NCBI GenBank assembly: GCA_945915475.1
Contig: CAMEFI010000004.1
Coordinates: forward strand, 62,001-126,000
Length of the DNA stretch: 64,000 nt
Source of the DNA: an uncultured Clostridium sp.
GTDB lineage: Bacteria > Bacillota > Clostridia > Lachnospirales > Lachnospiraceae
Direction: 5' to 3'
Part shown: piece by piece, positions 27,473 through 37,106 of the stretch
Layout: each line of letters opens with the position of its first letter
Numbering within the stretch: the stretch's first letter is position 1
Position numbers and translations under genes: made by a program
Notes under the pieces: model-generated
Seen by the model: the letters and a program-made list of their open reading frames with translations, nothing else
Told to the model about the DNA's origin: nothing
Databases searched by the model: none

Positions 27473-27910
27473 CTATGTGCGCTTTACAAAGGTATGATTA
27501 CACTTTGGGCACCGGATATTTACCTTATTCTTACCCTTGGGCACACGAATCACCTGATGACATTCCCCGCATACAAAATAAGCATATTCCTTGTCCATGA
27601 TACTTTTAAATTTCATCCGGATCATCAATTTAAGGATCCTTGCTTCTAACACTACATTTCCCATGTACCGCATATAAAAAACATTTTCTTTTTTACGTTT
27701 TTCCAGATTTTTGGAAAATACTCTTACATAACATAATATAATAAATACTGCTCCAAGCAGTAAGAAAATCTTATTCTTGGTAAATAACGCTGCCACCACA
27801 TATATAAATCCAATTAACATAATCAGATTATTCAGTTCATCTAACCCACACCGTCTTCCCATTGCTTCCTTAATATCTGCCCGGAGCATGGTAATATATT
27901 TCTGTAACAT
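27473..27910 (-). CDS. Membrane protein with C-terminal zinc ribbon, unknown function
   Basis: A 145-residue protein not recognised at family level. Two close hydrophobic segments (about 28-62: LIMLIGFIYVVAALF and IFLLLGAVFIILCYV) precede a basic cytoplasmic part and a zinc-ribbon-like end with FVCGECHQVIRVPKGK and IRCPKCNHTFVKR, i.e. two CxxC knuckles 20-odd residues apart. AGGAGG precedes the ATG. It lies between hemW and the LtaS-like gene on the same strand. The ribbon could bind metal or nucleic acid; nothing more can be said. Confidence 0.75.
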   Translation of the reverse strand: MLQKYITMLRADIKEAMGRRCGLDELNNLIMLIGFIYVVAALFTKNKIFLLLGAVFIILCYVRVFSKNLEKRKKENVFYMRYMGNVVLEARILKLMIRMKFKSIMDKEYAYFVCGECHQVIRVPKGKNKVNIRCPKCNHTFVKRT

Positions 27911-27948
27911 ATGGTTACCTCCTGCCCAATCATAAAATATGTTTTGTA

Positions 27949-29331
27949 TTATAGCATAAAATCCGCCATCACGGTATCACTCACATCAATCCCCTTGTCA
28001 GAAAGATATATTCTTCCGTTGTCTTCTGACAATAATCCCAGATTTTTGTATTTGGTAATCACTTTTCCATATACATCTTCCATTGCCAGACCAAACCGGT
28101 TGCGAAATGTCTCCTTACCAACTCCATTCCGGCATCGAAGTCCAAGGAACATAAACTCCTCCATCTCATCCTTACGGGTTTGAAAATGAAGTTCCTTATA
28201 ATAATCCCGTATAAATTCCAGCAGGGCATTCTCTTCATACAGATGATACTGATCAAGGTTGCTATGACTGTTACTCCCCGTCATTCCCATCTGGTCAAAC
28301 ATTCCGTATGCATCATCCAATCCGTACAATTCCTCATCTTCATATTCATAGGCATGATACATATTCGTGTACTCATCCCCCTGCATACCATCGCTTTGCA
28401 GAAATCGTGCAATGTATTCCTGTATATTCTCTGTTCCATGAAACCGAATCTTCTTCTTAGAACCATCCTCTAACCTTACCGTGAGATAAGAAGATGCACC
28501 GAGACCTAGTCCTAAGTATTCACCGCCTGTCCAATAGACAAGATTATGCCTGCAGGCATATCCTTTTTTTGCATAGTTAGAGATCTCATAGCGTTCATAC
28601 CCACTATTTTTCAAGAGAAGTTTCGTCTTTGCATATAATTTCCGATCCTCTTCTTCCGTTGGAAGCATGGCAAGCAGTTCCTCATTTTCTTCTAACGGAG
28701 TTCCCTCCTCCACAATCAGACTGTAAGCAGAAATATGTTCCGGAGAAAGCTTCACAACTTTAGCGAGTGTCCGGACATAAGAATCCATTGACTCTCCCGG
28801 CAGACCAGACATCAAATCCACATTAATATTCGAAAATCCCTCCTGTCTGGCCGACTGAAATGCAGCAATAAACTGGTCATAATTGTGAACCCTGTTAAGG
28901 GTACGCAGCATCTCATCATTTGCACTTTGTAATCCGATACTCAAACGATTCATACCAATTCCATGATATGTCCGTAACTTATCTCTTGTAAGACTGTCCG
29001 GATTACCCTCTATCGTAATCTCCGCATTTTCTGCGACTGAGAATGTCTTCCTTATGGCATCCATAATCTCTTCTAAGAAATTATCATTGATATAGGACGG
29101 GGTACCTCCCCCAATATAAATGGTCTGTACCCGGTAATCCTTTGCCATGTCCTCATAAGACACAATTTCCTTACAGAGTGCTTTTACATACTGCACCTGC
29201 TCTTCATAAGCACATCCGCCAAAGGACAGAAAATCACAATAAATACACTTTGATTTGCAAAATGGAATATGAATATATATACTTAGATCCTTCCACTCCG
29301 ATATTCTGCCGGATTCTTCCTTATTCATCAT
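27949..29331 (-). CDS. hemW: Radical SAM protein HemW (heme chaperone, formerly HemN-like)
   Basis: A 460-residue radical SAM protein with the cluster motif [14 protein letters not shown] near residue 25, [11 protein letters not shown] near 75, and [13 protein letters not shown] near 130, followed by the HemN C-terminal domain. HemW-type proteins lack the extra residues of true coproporphyrinogen dehydrogenase and act in heme delivery. It is longer than the usual 380 residues because of an acidic/polar insertion at about 320-365 ([24 protein letters not shown]). It overlaps the end of lepA by 11 bases; lepA-hemW is a conserved pair in Firmicutes. Confidence 0.9.
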   Translation of the reverse strand: MMNKEESGRISEWKDLSIYIHIPFCKSKCIYCDFLSFGGCAYEEQVQYVKALCKEIVSYEDMAKDYRVQTIYIGGGTPSYINDNFLEEIMDAIRKTFSVAENAEITIEGNPDSLTRDKLRTYHGIGMNRLSIGLQSANDEMLRTLNRVHNYDQFIAAFQSARQEGFSNINVDLMSGLPGESMDSYVRTLAKVVKLSPEHISAYSLIVEEGTPLEENEELLAMLPTEEEDRKLYAKTKLLLKNSGYERYEISNYAKKGYACRHNLVYWTGGEYLGLGLGASSYLTVRLEDGSKKKIRFHGTENIQEYIARFLQSDGMQGDEYTNMYHAYEYEDEELYGLDDAYGMFDQMGMTGSNSHSNLDQYHLYEENALLEFIRDYYKELHFQTRKDEMEEFMFLGLRCRNGVGKETFRNRFGLAMEDVYGKVITKYKNLGLLSEDNGRIYLSDKGIDVSDTVMADFML

Positions 29332-31135
29332 CTAACTTTAATACGCTCATAAACGCCTTCTGTGGAATCTCTACATTACCAATCTGGCGCATGCGCTTCT
29401 TTCCTTCCTTCTGTTTCTCTAACAGCTTCTTCTTACGTGAGATATCGCCTCCATAACACTTTGCAAGCACATCTTTACGAAGTGCTTTTACTGTCTCTCT
29501 GGCAATTATCTTACTTCCGATTGCCGCCTGAATCGGTATTTCAAACAAATGTCTTGGAATCTCCTCTTTTAATTTCTCGCACATCTTCCGTCCACGTTCA
29601 TAGGCTGTATCTGCATGCACAATAAACGACAATGCATCCACTTCTTCCTTGTTGATCAGAATATCTAACTTTACAAGATCAGAACGGACATATCCGCTCA
29701 TCTCGTAATCGAAAGATGCATATCCTCTGGAACGGGATTTCAATGCATCAAAGAAATCATATATAATCTCGTTTAACGGAAGATCATACTTAAGCAACGC
29801 TCTCGTCTCTTCCATATATTCCATACTCTTATATACGCCCCGTCGTTCCTGGCAAAGCTGCATAATGGCACCAACGTAATCTTTTGTCACCATAATCTCT
29901 GCAGAGACAAATGGTTCTTCCATATAGTCAATCTGTGATGGATCCGGAAGATTGGATGGATTGGTGAGTTCTATCATTTCACCATCCGTTTTATGCACAC
30001 GATAGACAACACCCGGCGCTGTCGTTACCAGATCCAGGTTGTATTCTCTTTCTAATCGTTCCTGAATAATCTCAAGATGTAATAATCCTAAGAATCCACA
30101 TCGGAAACCAAATCCCAGTGCAATGGAAGTCTCCGGTTCATAGCTAAGTGCTGCATCATTTAACTGCAGTTTCTCTAATGCATCCCGAAGATCCGGATAC
30201 TTGGCCCCATCTGCCGGATACAGACCGCAATATACCATTGGATTCGCCTTCTTATATCCCGGCAATGCCTCCTTACAAGGATGATCTGCATCTGTTACTG
30301 TATCTCCCACGCGGGTTTCTTTCACATCCTTAAGACTTGCTGTAATATATCCTACCATTCCGGCAGACAACTCATCCTGCGGTATGAATTGACCTGCCCC
30401 AAAGATACCAACCTCTACCACTTCTACCGTTGCTCCGGTGGCCATCATTTTAATCACACTACCCTTGCGTACTGAACCATCAAACAGGCGGCAGAAGATA
30501 ATAACCCCCTTATAGGCATCATACTTACTATCAAAGATCAATGCTTTCAAAGAACCGTCCACATCACCCTTAGGTGCCGGAATCTTTGTCACAATCTGCT
30601 CTAAGACCTCTTCAATATTAAGACCGGTCTTTGCAGAAATTCTTGGTGCATCCTGTGCTTCTATTCCTATCACATCTTCAATCTCATTTACCACCCGTTC
30701 CGGATCGGCACTTGGCAGATCAATCTTGTTGATTACCGGCATTACCTCTAAATCATTATCAATAGCAAGATACACATTTGCAAGTGTCTGCGCCTCAATT
30801 CCCTGGGCCGCATCCACAACCAGAATTGCGCCCTCGCAGGCTGCCAGACTTCTCGACACCTCATAGTTAAAGTCTACATGTCCGGGAGTATCAATGAGAT
30901 TAAATATATACTCCTGCCCGTCATTTGCCTTATATACAATGCGGACTGCCTGTGCTTTGATTGTGATACCTCTCTCCCGCTCCAAATCCATGTTATCAAG
31001 TACCTGAGCCTGCATCTCCCGCTCTGTTAATAAACCTGTCTTCTCTATAATACGATCCGCCAATGTGGATTTGCCGTGATCGATATGTGCAATAATACAA
31101 AAATTACGAATCCTGCTCTGGTCTACGTGTGCCAT
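29321..31135 (-). CDS. lepA: Elongation factor 4 (LepA)
   Basis: A 604-residue GTPase of normal length. G motifs: [15 protein letters not shown] (about 15), RGITIKAQ (switch region), DTPGHVDF (about 85) and [10 protein letters not shown] (about 135). The C-terminal LepA-specific domain ends near [20 protein letters not shown]. LepA acts on ribosomes, probably in initiation or back-translocation under stress. AGGAG precedes the ATG. It is followed by hemW with overlapping ends. Confidence 0.98.
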   Translation of the reverse strand: MAHVDQSRIRNFCIIAHIDHGKSTLADRIIEKTGLLTEREMQAQVLDNMDLERERGITIKAQAVRIVYKANDGQEYIFNLIDTPGHVDFNYEVSRSLAACEGAILVVDAAQGIEAQTLANVYLAIDNDLEVMPVINKIDLPSADPERVVNEIEDVIGIEAQDAPRISAKTGLNIEEVLEQIVTKIPAPKGDVDGSLKALIFDSKYDAYKGVIIFCRLFDGSVRKGSVIKMMATGATVEVVEVGIFGAGQFIPQDELSAGMVGYITASLKDVKETRVGDTVTDADHPCKEALPGYKKANPMVYCGLYPADGAKYPDLRDALEKLQLNDAALSYEPETSIALGFGFRCGFLGLLHLEIIQERLEREYNLDLVTTAPGVVYRVHKTDGEMIELTNPSNLPDPSQIDYMEEPFVSAEIMVTKDYVGAIMQLCQERRGVYKSMEYMEETRALLKYDLPLNEIIYDFFDALKSRSRGYASFDYEMSGYVRSDLVKLDILINKEEVDALSFIVHADTAYERGRKMCEKLKEEIPRHLFEIPIQAAIGSKIIARETVKALRKDVLAKCYGGDISRKKKLLEKQKEGKKRMRQIGNVEIPQKAFMSVLKLDDE

Positions 31136-31231
31136 TTATTTTCTCCTGTTCCCAAATTTACATTATCACATCGACTAACGTCTCCGTGTCTTTTTCGCTC
31201 TTCAAGCTTTCGGAGATATTGTATCACATCC

Positions 31232-32332
31232 TCATTGTTTACTCAACACTTTATCAAGAATGGCCGCAAGGGGCTCCATGGCATTCTTCTCTTCTTCAAG
31301 CGTATTCGTCTGTGCTCCCACCTCGATTAACGTTGTCCGTGGCATCAGATGCATATTAAACCGGAGGCTTTTTACATAAATCTTGCGCACATAGTCCCCG
31401 TATAATTCTTTTCCCTTTATATACATCTGAAAACTAAAAGCCAGATTCATCATCCGGTTTGGATTCTGCAAATAGGAAATTTCACCATTGAGATTGGAAC
31501 GGCTGACGCCATTTAGAAACATAATCTTTGCCGTTGGCTTACCATCCACATCCGTCACTAAATGAATATCCTCATCCACACCATCTCTATGCAGATCAAT
31601 TACCACCTCGATAGAAGGATTCTCTTTCAATATCTTAGATACATTGGCATATGCCATCTCATATGCGCGGTTTCGATCAAGTCTGCCATCAATGACATCG
31701 TAAAGTGTCTCATCATGGTACGTTGCAATCCCATATTTCTGTTCAAGAAGCTCCTCTAGATAGGCTCCCACGCCAATTACCGTATCCTCTTTCACACCCT
31801 CTCTGCTATCAGCAAAGCTTTCCGAACCATGGGTATGATAGATAAGTACCTTGTCCGTACTCATGTCCTTAATATCTGCAAGGGATATATCAGTATCTAA
31901 AAGATTTTCCGGTGCTAATTCCTCGGATGTCAGATTCGTATTACTATCTACCACAAAAACCTTACTAAGAAGAAAATCCGGATTCTTTAATTTCTCCCTG
32001 CTATAAACGGTTCCGATTGTTTCATTTGCAACTGTTTTATCTTCCTGTTGTGACTGGATTTCCTCATCTACTGCCAAATCTGCATTTACCGGCTGTTCTT
32101 CCTCATCTTCATAGAACCAGTCCGGTACATCATATCCACTGGCATAGTCTTCCTGATGGATTCCATATTCTTTTTCGTATGTAAAAAGCGGAAGCACCTG
32201 GGATGTCAGGAACGAAAATGCCGTATCTTTACTACGCAAAGTAATCCCCGAGCATAATCCGATGAGACACACCCAGCATAACATTTTTGCTTTCACCTTT
32301 CTTTTTTGAAAATTCCTCTGATTATAATTCAT
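31232..32332 (-). CDS. spoIIP: Stage II sporulation protein P
   Basis: A 366-residue membrane-anchored cell wall amidase/endopeptidase of the DMP engulfment complex. One N-terminal helix (about 17-40) is followed by a linker and the SpoIIP domain with VLIYHTHGSESFADSREG near residue 165, VIDLHRDGVDE near 245 and a terminal TLIEVGAQTNTLEEEKNAM. The ATG at 32332 has no clear SD; an internal ATG at 32284 has AAAGGTGA eight bases upstream but would remove the basic residues before the anchor, so the longer form is kept with doubt. It follows gpr, a common order. Confidence 0.92.
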   Translation of the reverse strand: MNYNQRNFQKRKVKAKMLCWVCLIGLCSGITLRSKDTAFSFLTSQVLPLFTYEKEYGIHQEDYASGYDVPDWFYEDEEEQPVNADLAVDEEIQSQQEDKTVANETIGTVYSREKLKNPDFLLSKVFVVDSNTNLTSEELAPENLLDTDISLADIKDMSTDKVLIYHTHGSESFADSREGVKEDTVIGVGAYLEELLEQKYGIATYHDETLYDVIDGRLDRNRAYEMAYANVSKILKENPSIEVVIDLHRDGVDEDIHLVTDVDGKPTAKIMFLNGVSRSNLNGEISYLQNPNRMMNLAFSFQMYIKGKELYGDYVRKIYVKSLRFNMHLMPRTTLIEVGAQTNTLEEEKNAMEPLAAILDKVLSKQ

Positions 32333-32366
32333 ACTATCATGATATTCAGAAAGTCCCTTTCATATG

Positions 32367-33278
32367 TCATCCTACAGCAAAAACAGCCTGATTAATCGCC
32401 TCCGAAATCGTATAACTAATCCTCTTTACTGCCTCATCAATATCTTTTGGTGTCACAAACATATCCTCAAGATATGGAGTCACCATTTCACACGCTAACT
32501 GGTATCGTTCCTCTTCATTGAATTTCTTAAGTACATTCTTGGCAGACTGCTTGCCAATGGCAGACACTAACATATCCATTGCATCATTTACGATGGTAGG
32601 TACTGCAATAACCGTTGGCACACCAATGGCTAATACCGGAATTCCTATACTTTCTTCATTGATTGCCTCCCGATGATTCCCTACACCGGAACCCGGTGTA
32701 ATTCCGGTATCAGCCAGCTGAATCGTCTTATTGAGACGATCCGATTCCCTTGCCGCTAACGCATCGATCACAATCAGAATCTCCGGTTTGATTTCATCCA
32801 CCAACGCTTTCAATACCGTCACTGCTTCCATTCCCGTCTGTGCCATAACCCCCGGTGCGATTGCACTCATTTCCACACTTTGGGATATGATTCCTTCTTT
32901 CAGCAAATGCCTTGTCACATACAAATTATCAATCACAAATGGTCCTAACGCATCCGGCGTCACTTCCCTGTTGCCAAGGCCCGCCACCATGATCCGTTTC
33001 TTATTGCCTACAAACTGTCGTAAATGTCTTGCTAACACCTCCGTCATTGGCTTATGGAATTCTTCATCCTGCCTTCTTAACCGTTCACTTTCAAGCGTGA
33101 TGTACGTTCCCACCGGCTTGCCAAGCTGTATGGCTCCCTGCTCATTTTCCACCACGATCCGCACTTCTTTAATATCCGTATCTCCATTATTCTTGGTCAT
33201 GACATGCACACCACTTATAGGCTCCTCTGACTGTATATCTTCCTTCATTTCTACCGCAAGATCTGTTCGTCCCCGCAT
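32367..33278 (-). CDS. gpr: Spore germination protease GPR
   Basis: A 303-residue protease that degrades small acid-soluble spore proteins at germination; it is made as a zymogen in the forespore. Marks include the early RTDLAVEMKE, VAGLGNREVTPDALGP, IVIDALAARESDRLNKTIQLADTGI and PGSGVGNHREAINEESIGIPVLAIGVPTV. The ATG at 33278 follows GGAGGT with 8-base spacing; an in-frame codon at 33293 lies upstream of the SD. It is divergent from rpsT; spoIIP follows. Confidence 0.96.
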   Translation of the reverse strand: MRGRTDLAVEMKEDIQSEEPISGVHVMTKNNGDTDIKEVRIVVENEQGAIQLGKPVGTYITLESERLRRQDEEFHKPMTEVLARHLRQFVGNKKRIMVAGLGNREVTPDALGPFVIDNLYVTRHLLKEGIISQSVEMSAIAPGVMAQTGMEAVTVLKALVDEIKPEILIVIDALAARESDRLNKTIQLADTGITPGSGVGNHREAINEESIGIPVLAIGVPTVIAVPTIVNDAMDMLVSAIGKQSAKNVLKKFNEEERYQLACEMVTPYLEDMFVTPKDIDEAVKRISYTISEAINQAVFAVG

Positions 33279-33310
33279 ACAGAATACCTCCATTTTCTTT
33301 TACTAAAATA

Positions 33311-33341
33311 TAACTATTGACAAAAATGTCAAAGCTTATTC
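33311..33341 (-). promoter_or_regulatory. Candidate forespore (sigma-F/G) promoter of gpr
   Basis: Minus strand GAATA (33337-33341), 17 bases, CAATAGTTA (33311-33319) resembles sigma-G-type elements (GNATR and CATnnTA). The same place also holds a palindrome TTGACA-TTTT-TGTCAA (33317-33332), which could be a repressor site or a sigma-A -35. Confidence 0.3.
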
Positions 33342-33378
33342 AAAACATAAAATAGCGCCACATTTTCATAAAAAGATA

Positions 33379-33407
33379 TTGACAAACCCTGGAAGATTAT
33401 GTATTAT
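33379..33407 (+). promoter_or_regulatory. Sigma-A promoter of rpsT
   Basis: TTGACA (33379-33384), 17 bases, TATTAT (33402-33407): near-consensus. It gives an rpsT leader of about 80 bases. Confidence 0.88.
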
Positions 33408-33418
33408 AAGCGAGTATG

Positions 33419-33458
33419 TTTACATTAGATTGTCCGTGTCCGGTTTTAATGTAAAACC
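33419..33458 (+). promoter_or_regulatory. rpsT leader with two mutually exclusive hairpins
   Basis: TTTACATTA (33419-33427) pairs exactly with TAATGTAAA (33448-33456); alternatively GGTTTTA (33442-33448) pairs exactly with TAAAACC (33452-33458). The two stems share bases and cannot coexist. They lie in the 5' leader 25 or more bases before the SD, which fits an autoregulatory ribosomal-protein leader, but no known leader motif was recognised. Confidence 0.5.
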
Positions 33459-33496
33459 ATAACATAAAACATATTTAGAGAATGGAGGTGTTTTCA

Positions 33497-33760
33497 TTGG
33501 CTAATATCAAATCTGCAAAGAAGAGAATTAAGGTTATCGAGACAAAGACTTTAAGAAACAAGATGGTGAAATCTAAGTTAAAGACTCTCATTAAGAAGTT
33601 CGAGGCTGCTGTAGCTGCTGGTGATAAGGCTGCTGCTGAAGCTCAGTTAAAGGTTTGTACATCTGAACTTAGCAAGGCTGCTGCTAAGGGCATCATGCAC
33701 AAGAATACTGCTTCTAGAAAGATTTCCCGTTTATCTGCCGCTGTGAACAAGATGGCATAA
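33497..33760 (+). CDS. rpsT: 30S ribosomal protein S20
   Basis: The protein starts at a TTG codon (33497) and has 87 residues, the usual S20 length, opening [16 protein letters not shown]. An in-frame ATG at 33482 lies inside the SD (GGAGGTG) and would add five residues not found in the family, so TTG is the start. S20 is a primary 16S-binding protein. TTG starts in rpsT are known from other bacteria and are linked with autoregulation. It is the only large-strand-switch housekeeping gene here, with its own promoter and terminator. Confidence 0.96.
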   Translation: MANIKSAKKRIKVIETKTLRNKMVKSKLKTLIKKFEAAVAAGDKAAAEAQLKVCTSELSKAAAKGIMHKNTASRKISRLSAAVNKMA

Positions 33761-33780
33761 TGGCAATCATAGAACGATAG

Positions 33781-33815
33781 AAAAGGACGATTATCATATG
33801 GTAATCGTCCTTTTT
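33781..33815 (+). terminator. Terminator of rpsT (convergent with holA)
   Basis: Perfect 13-bp stem (33781-33793 with 33802-33814) around an 8-base loop, ending in a T-run on the plus strand. It lies 20 bases after the rpsT stop. The A-run at its left edge gives partial function for minus-strand transcripts. Confidence 0.93.
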
Positions 33816-33847
33816 ATCTTAGGCAGACAAGGCTTCGGCAGTTATTT

Positions 33848-34828
33848 CTATTTTTCACAAAATCCCACAATCAGCAATTCAACACCCACAATGTCTTTGA
33901 CATTACCGGACTTGATCTGCTGCTCTGTATCCTGACATTGATCCACCATATCTTCTAACTGATCAAGTGTATATTTACCTGCCTGAGATGCATATTTCTT
34001 CACACTAAATGGTGGAATCGAACAGGCAGCTGCCATCTCTTTGTTATTCTTACCATCCTTGGAAAGTGCCAGTACCTGCATAAGAATATTATAGTGCCGC
34101 TGAAGCATTCGCAATATTCCAATTGGGGACTCCCGAAGTGCTAACAAATCACGATACAATAATAAAGCCTGCTTCCGATTACGCATTCCAATAGCATCTA
34201 ACATAGCAAACATCTTACTGGTTGCCTGTGTAACACATACCGTCTGAACATCATCCAATGTTATATTGGCACTATCCAGCTTGTAGCAGAATAACTTCTC
34301 CAATTCATTTCGAAGCAATAGCATATCTGTACCCATATGTTCCAAAAAATAAAATATGACAGCATCATCCATGATCTTGCCCTCTTCCCGGCACAATCCT
34401 TTAATCCATGCCAGTAACATTTTCTCGTCCGGCGTGTTCATCTCACAAGCATAACCATTTTTACTAATCCATTTGTACAGGCGGTTACGTTTATCCACCT
34501 CACTCTCTACAAACAGAATATGCGTGGTATCCGGCAGACTCTCCAGTTCCTTTTCCAGATTCTCCGGCGTCTTCTTAAACAGATTACTGTCTTCCACCAC
34601 AATTACACGCGAATCAGCAAAAAACGGCAATGTATTCGCAAGTTCCATCAACTCTGTTACATTCCATCCATTTCCCTGAAATATACGGACATTCATGTTA
34701 TCCTCCGGATTGGCCAGAGCCTTTACAAGTTTGTCTCTATATTGATGTTTCAGATAATCCTCCTTGCCATATAACAAGTAAAATGCTTTCATCTGATTGT
34801 TCTGAATATCCTGATTAATTGTCTTCAT
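33848..34828 (-). CDS. holA: DNA polymerase III delta subunit HolA
   Basis: A 326-residue clamp-loader subunit. N-terminal AFYLLYGKEDYLKHQY, then ADSRVIVVEDSNLF and HILFVESEVDKRNRLYKW mark the AAA+-like domains I-II; domain III is helical with CSIPPFSVKKYASQA. It opens the beta clamp. It is directly downstream of comEC and converges on rpsT, the common comEC-holA-rpsT neighbourhood in Firmicutes. SD GGAGAG. Confidence 0.93.
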   Translation of the reverse strand: MKTINQDIQNNQMKAFYLLYGKEDYLKHQYRDKLVKALANPEDNMNVRIFQGNGWNVTELMELANTLPFFADSRVIVVEDSNLFKKTPENLEKELESLPDTTHILFVESEVDKRNRLYKWISKNGYACEMNTPDEKMLLAWIKGLCREEGKIMDDAVIFYFLEHMGTDMLLLRNELEKLFCYKLDSANITLDDVQTVCVTQATSKMFAMLDAIGMRNRKQALLLYRDLLALRESPIGILRMLQRHYNILMQVLALSKDGKNNKEMAAACSIPPFSVKKYASQAGKYTLDQLEDMVDQCQDTEQQIKSGNVKDIVGVELLIVGFCEK

Positions 34829-34840
34829 ACTCTCTCCATT

Positions 34841-37105
34841 CTATTTCACGGTTGTGATCCGATAGCCAATTCCATCCGAATCTATCGTAATGCCACCATG
34901 CTCTTTTGTCAAATAAATATATTCACAATATTGTTGAAGCCGCTTCATAACCTCCTGCGCCGGATGTCCATATCGGTTATGTTCTCCGACAGAAATCAGT
35001 GCAGTCTGAAATCCTATATGTTTCAAAAACATTTCCGATGAAGCCGTCGCAGAACCATGATGGGCCACTTTAAGAACAGCAATGTGATTCGGTAACTCTC
35101 CTTCCACCTCCTGCTCCACTGTCTCGTCCATATCCCCGGTAAAGAGCATATCAAATTGCCGGTACTGCATATAAAGAACCATGCAGCCCTGATTTTTATC
35201 CTCATACTCTTTATTTTCCGGGCTGACACAGTCAAATGTCACCTCTCCGAAAACAAGCCGGTCTCCTTTGTGTATATAAGATACTTCACACCCCCGCTCC
35301 TTCGCCATTTGCACCAATTCCAGATATGCCTCATCCGGATTCCGGATGGCAGGAAGAACAACATGCCGGATTGACACGGTTGGTTCCTCTAACAATTCCA
35401 TCACGCCACTATAATGGTCGCTGTCACTATGGGAAACAAGAACATAATCAAGTTCTGCGCCGCCATAGTATTTGATTCCATTCTTTAATACATAAGTTCC
35501 AACCTTCTTCTCAGAACTGCTTCCTCCATCCACTAAAATATGTACCCGGTCCGGTGTCCGGATATAGATGCCATCTCCCTGTCCTACATCAAACATACAG
35601 ACCATAAGATTCCCCGGGAGATAAAATGCTATGAATAGCATTCCAAGCAATATAACATAACCATTCCTTTGCTTCTTCCTGTTGTGATGTCCTGCCAGCA
35701 GAAAAAGCCCCAATATCAGATAGTATAATAGAATCCAATATACAGGTGGTCTTCCTGTACATAACGTATGAAACGGTAATTTTTCACTGCATTCACACAG
35801 CCAACGATACAGAGCAAATATCCCTTCTGCTCCCTTTGCCGGAACACTGCCAAGCACAAGCGATACACTGCCGAACACAACAGAGATAATCAATAATAAC
35901 AAAAGGAGACTCATCATTGGCACGACAATCAGATTCAGTAAAATGCCATACACCGGCACCTCATAAAAATAATATAACATTATCGGCGTCAGTACCATTT
36001 GAACACTGATACTGACCAGGCATCCATCCAGAAATTGGGGGCACTTACAAAGCCAATCCTTAAGAACCGGATAAATGACTGCAATTCCCATAACAGCTCC
36101 AAAGGATAGCAGAAATCCCGCCTGGTTAAGCTGATATGGATTCCGGATCAACATAATCAGCAAGGATATGGCTATCGCTGTCAGACTGTCATATTTTCTG
36201 CCGGACACATCTGCCCCAATGGAAATAATCAACATGACAATTGCGCGCAGAGTCGCCCCGGTAAGTCCTGCCATCACTCCATATAAAAGAATAAATACAA
36301 TTCCCATCACTGCCGCAATCGGATAACTACCCAGAAGCTTCCGCAGGAATTGATAGATTGTCCCACCAAGCATTGCAATATGCAAACCGGATATGGCAAT
36401 TAAATGAGCAATTCCATTTCTCTGATATAACAGTTTCGTATCCACATCCAGACTGGTACGTTCCCCTAATACCATTGCTCCAGCCAAGGATGCATTCTCT
36501 TCAGAAAACAATTGCCCATACAACCATACCGCATAAGCTCTTACTTTGTATAACCATGCTTTGACAGGTAAGATACACGCTTTTCTTTCTTGTATCGTAA
36601 CCGAATCCATCTTCCACACATTTCCTTTTCCAAGCTGATAGCTTTGCTCATCATATCCTCCCGGATTCGTTGCCCTGTCAAAGGGACTCACACTTCCCTT
36701 TCCTTCTATCCGGTCTCCAACTACAAGCTCTTCATCATATTCCAGAAGAATATGGACATGGATTACCTGTTCATTCAATGTCTTTGTTGCTAACCGGTAA
36801 CGTATTCCGGTCTGTCGTACTTCCACATCTGTAATCTTACCGCTAAAGGATAACACTGTTCCCTTTTCCACTTCACAGATCTGCTGTTTTCGTCTCGAAT
36901 AGCCGAATGCAATTCCCCCAAGCACAAAAAACAGAATCCCAACATAAAGTAGTTTGCGATTCTTTCTGATATATTCTCCCCGGCAACAGCACATTACCAA
37001 AAACAGCACTGCTGCCACTCCACCTATGTACCATACCGAATAATATCGTACAAGTACCTCTCCAAGCACGAACAAAATCATCCAGTAAAGCACAGGTCTT
37101 TTCAC
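34841..37105 (-). CDS. comEC: DNA uptake channel ComEC/Rec2
   Basis: A 754-residue protein with the three expected parts: N-terminal helices and an OB-like periplasmic part (DUF4131; about 60-190), the polytopic Competence domain (AHLIAISGLHIAMLGG near 240), and a C-terminal metallo-beta-lactamase domain (DVGQGDGIYIRTP near 510, LVSHSDSDHYSG near 560). It forms the channel for single-stranded DNA entry and may contain the nuclease. Start is GTG, 1 base after the stop of the GerMN lipoprotein gene. comEA is about 3 kb upstream. Confidence 0.95.
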   Translation of the reverse strand: MKRPVLYWMILFVLGEVLVRYYSVWYIGGVAAVLFLVMCCCRGEYIRKNRKLLYVGILFFVLGGIAFGYSRRKQQICEVEKGTVLSFSGKITDVEVRQTGIRYRLATKTLNEQVIHVHILLEYDEELVVGDRIEGKGSVSPFDRATNPGGYDEQSYQLGKGNVWKMDSVTIQERKACILPVKAWLYKVRAYAVWLYGQLFSEENASLAGAMVLGERTSLDVDTKLLYQRNGIAHLIAISGLHIAMLGGTIYQFLRKLLGSYPIAAVMGIVFILLYGVMAGLTGATLRAIVMLIISIGADVSGRKYDSLTAIAISLLIMLIRNPYQLNQAGFLLSFGAVMGIAVIYPVLKDWLCKCPQFLDGCLVSISVQMVLTPIMLYYFYEVPVYGILLNLIVVPMMSLLLLLLIISVVFGSVSLVLGSVPAKGAEGIFALYRWLCECSEKLPFHTLCTGRPPVYWILLYYLILGLFLLAGHHNRKKQRNGYVILLGMLFIAFYLPGNLMVCMFDVGQGDGIYIRTPDRVHILVDGGSSSEKKVGTYVLKNGIKYYGGAELDYVLVSHSDSDHYSGVMELLEEPTVSIRHVVLPAIRNPDEAYLELVQMAKERGCEVSYIHKGDRLVFGEVTFDCVSPENKEYEDKNQGCMVLYMQYRQFDMLFTGDMDETVEQEVEGELPNHIAVLKVAHHGSATASSEMFLKHIGFQTALISVGEHNRYGHPAQEVMKRLQQYCEYIYLTKEHGGITIDSDGIGYRITTVK

Positions 37106-37106
37106 T

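Noticed and set aside
33317-33332. TTGACA at 33317 as a second plus-strand rpsT promoter
   Set aside because: No -10 at suitable spacing; the bases belong to a palindrome upstream of gpr.
33482-33496. ATG at 33482 as the rpsT start
   Set aside because: It overlaps the SD sequence itself and adds five residues not found in S20; the TTG at 33497 gives the standard protein.
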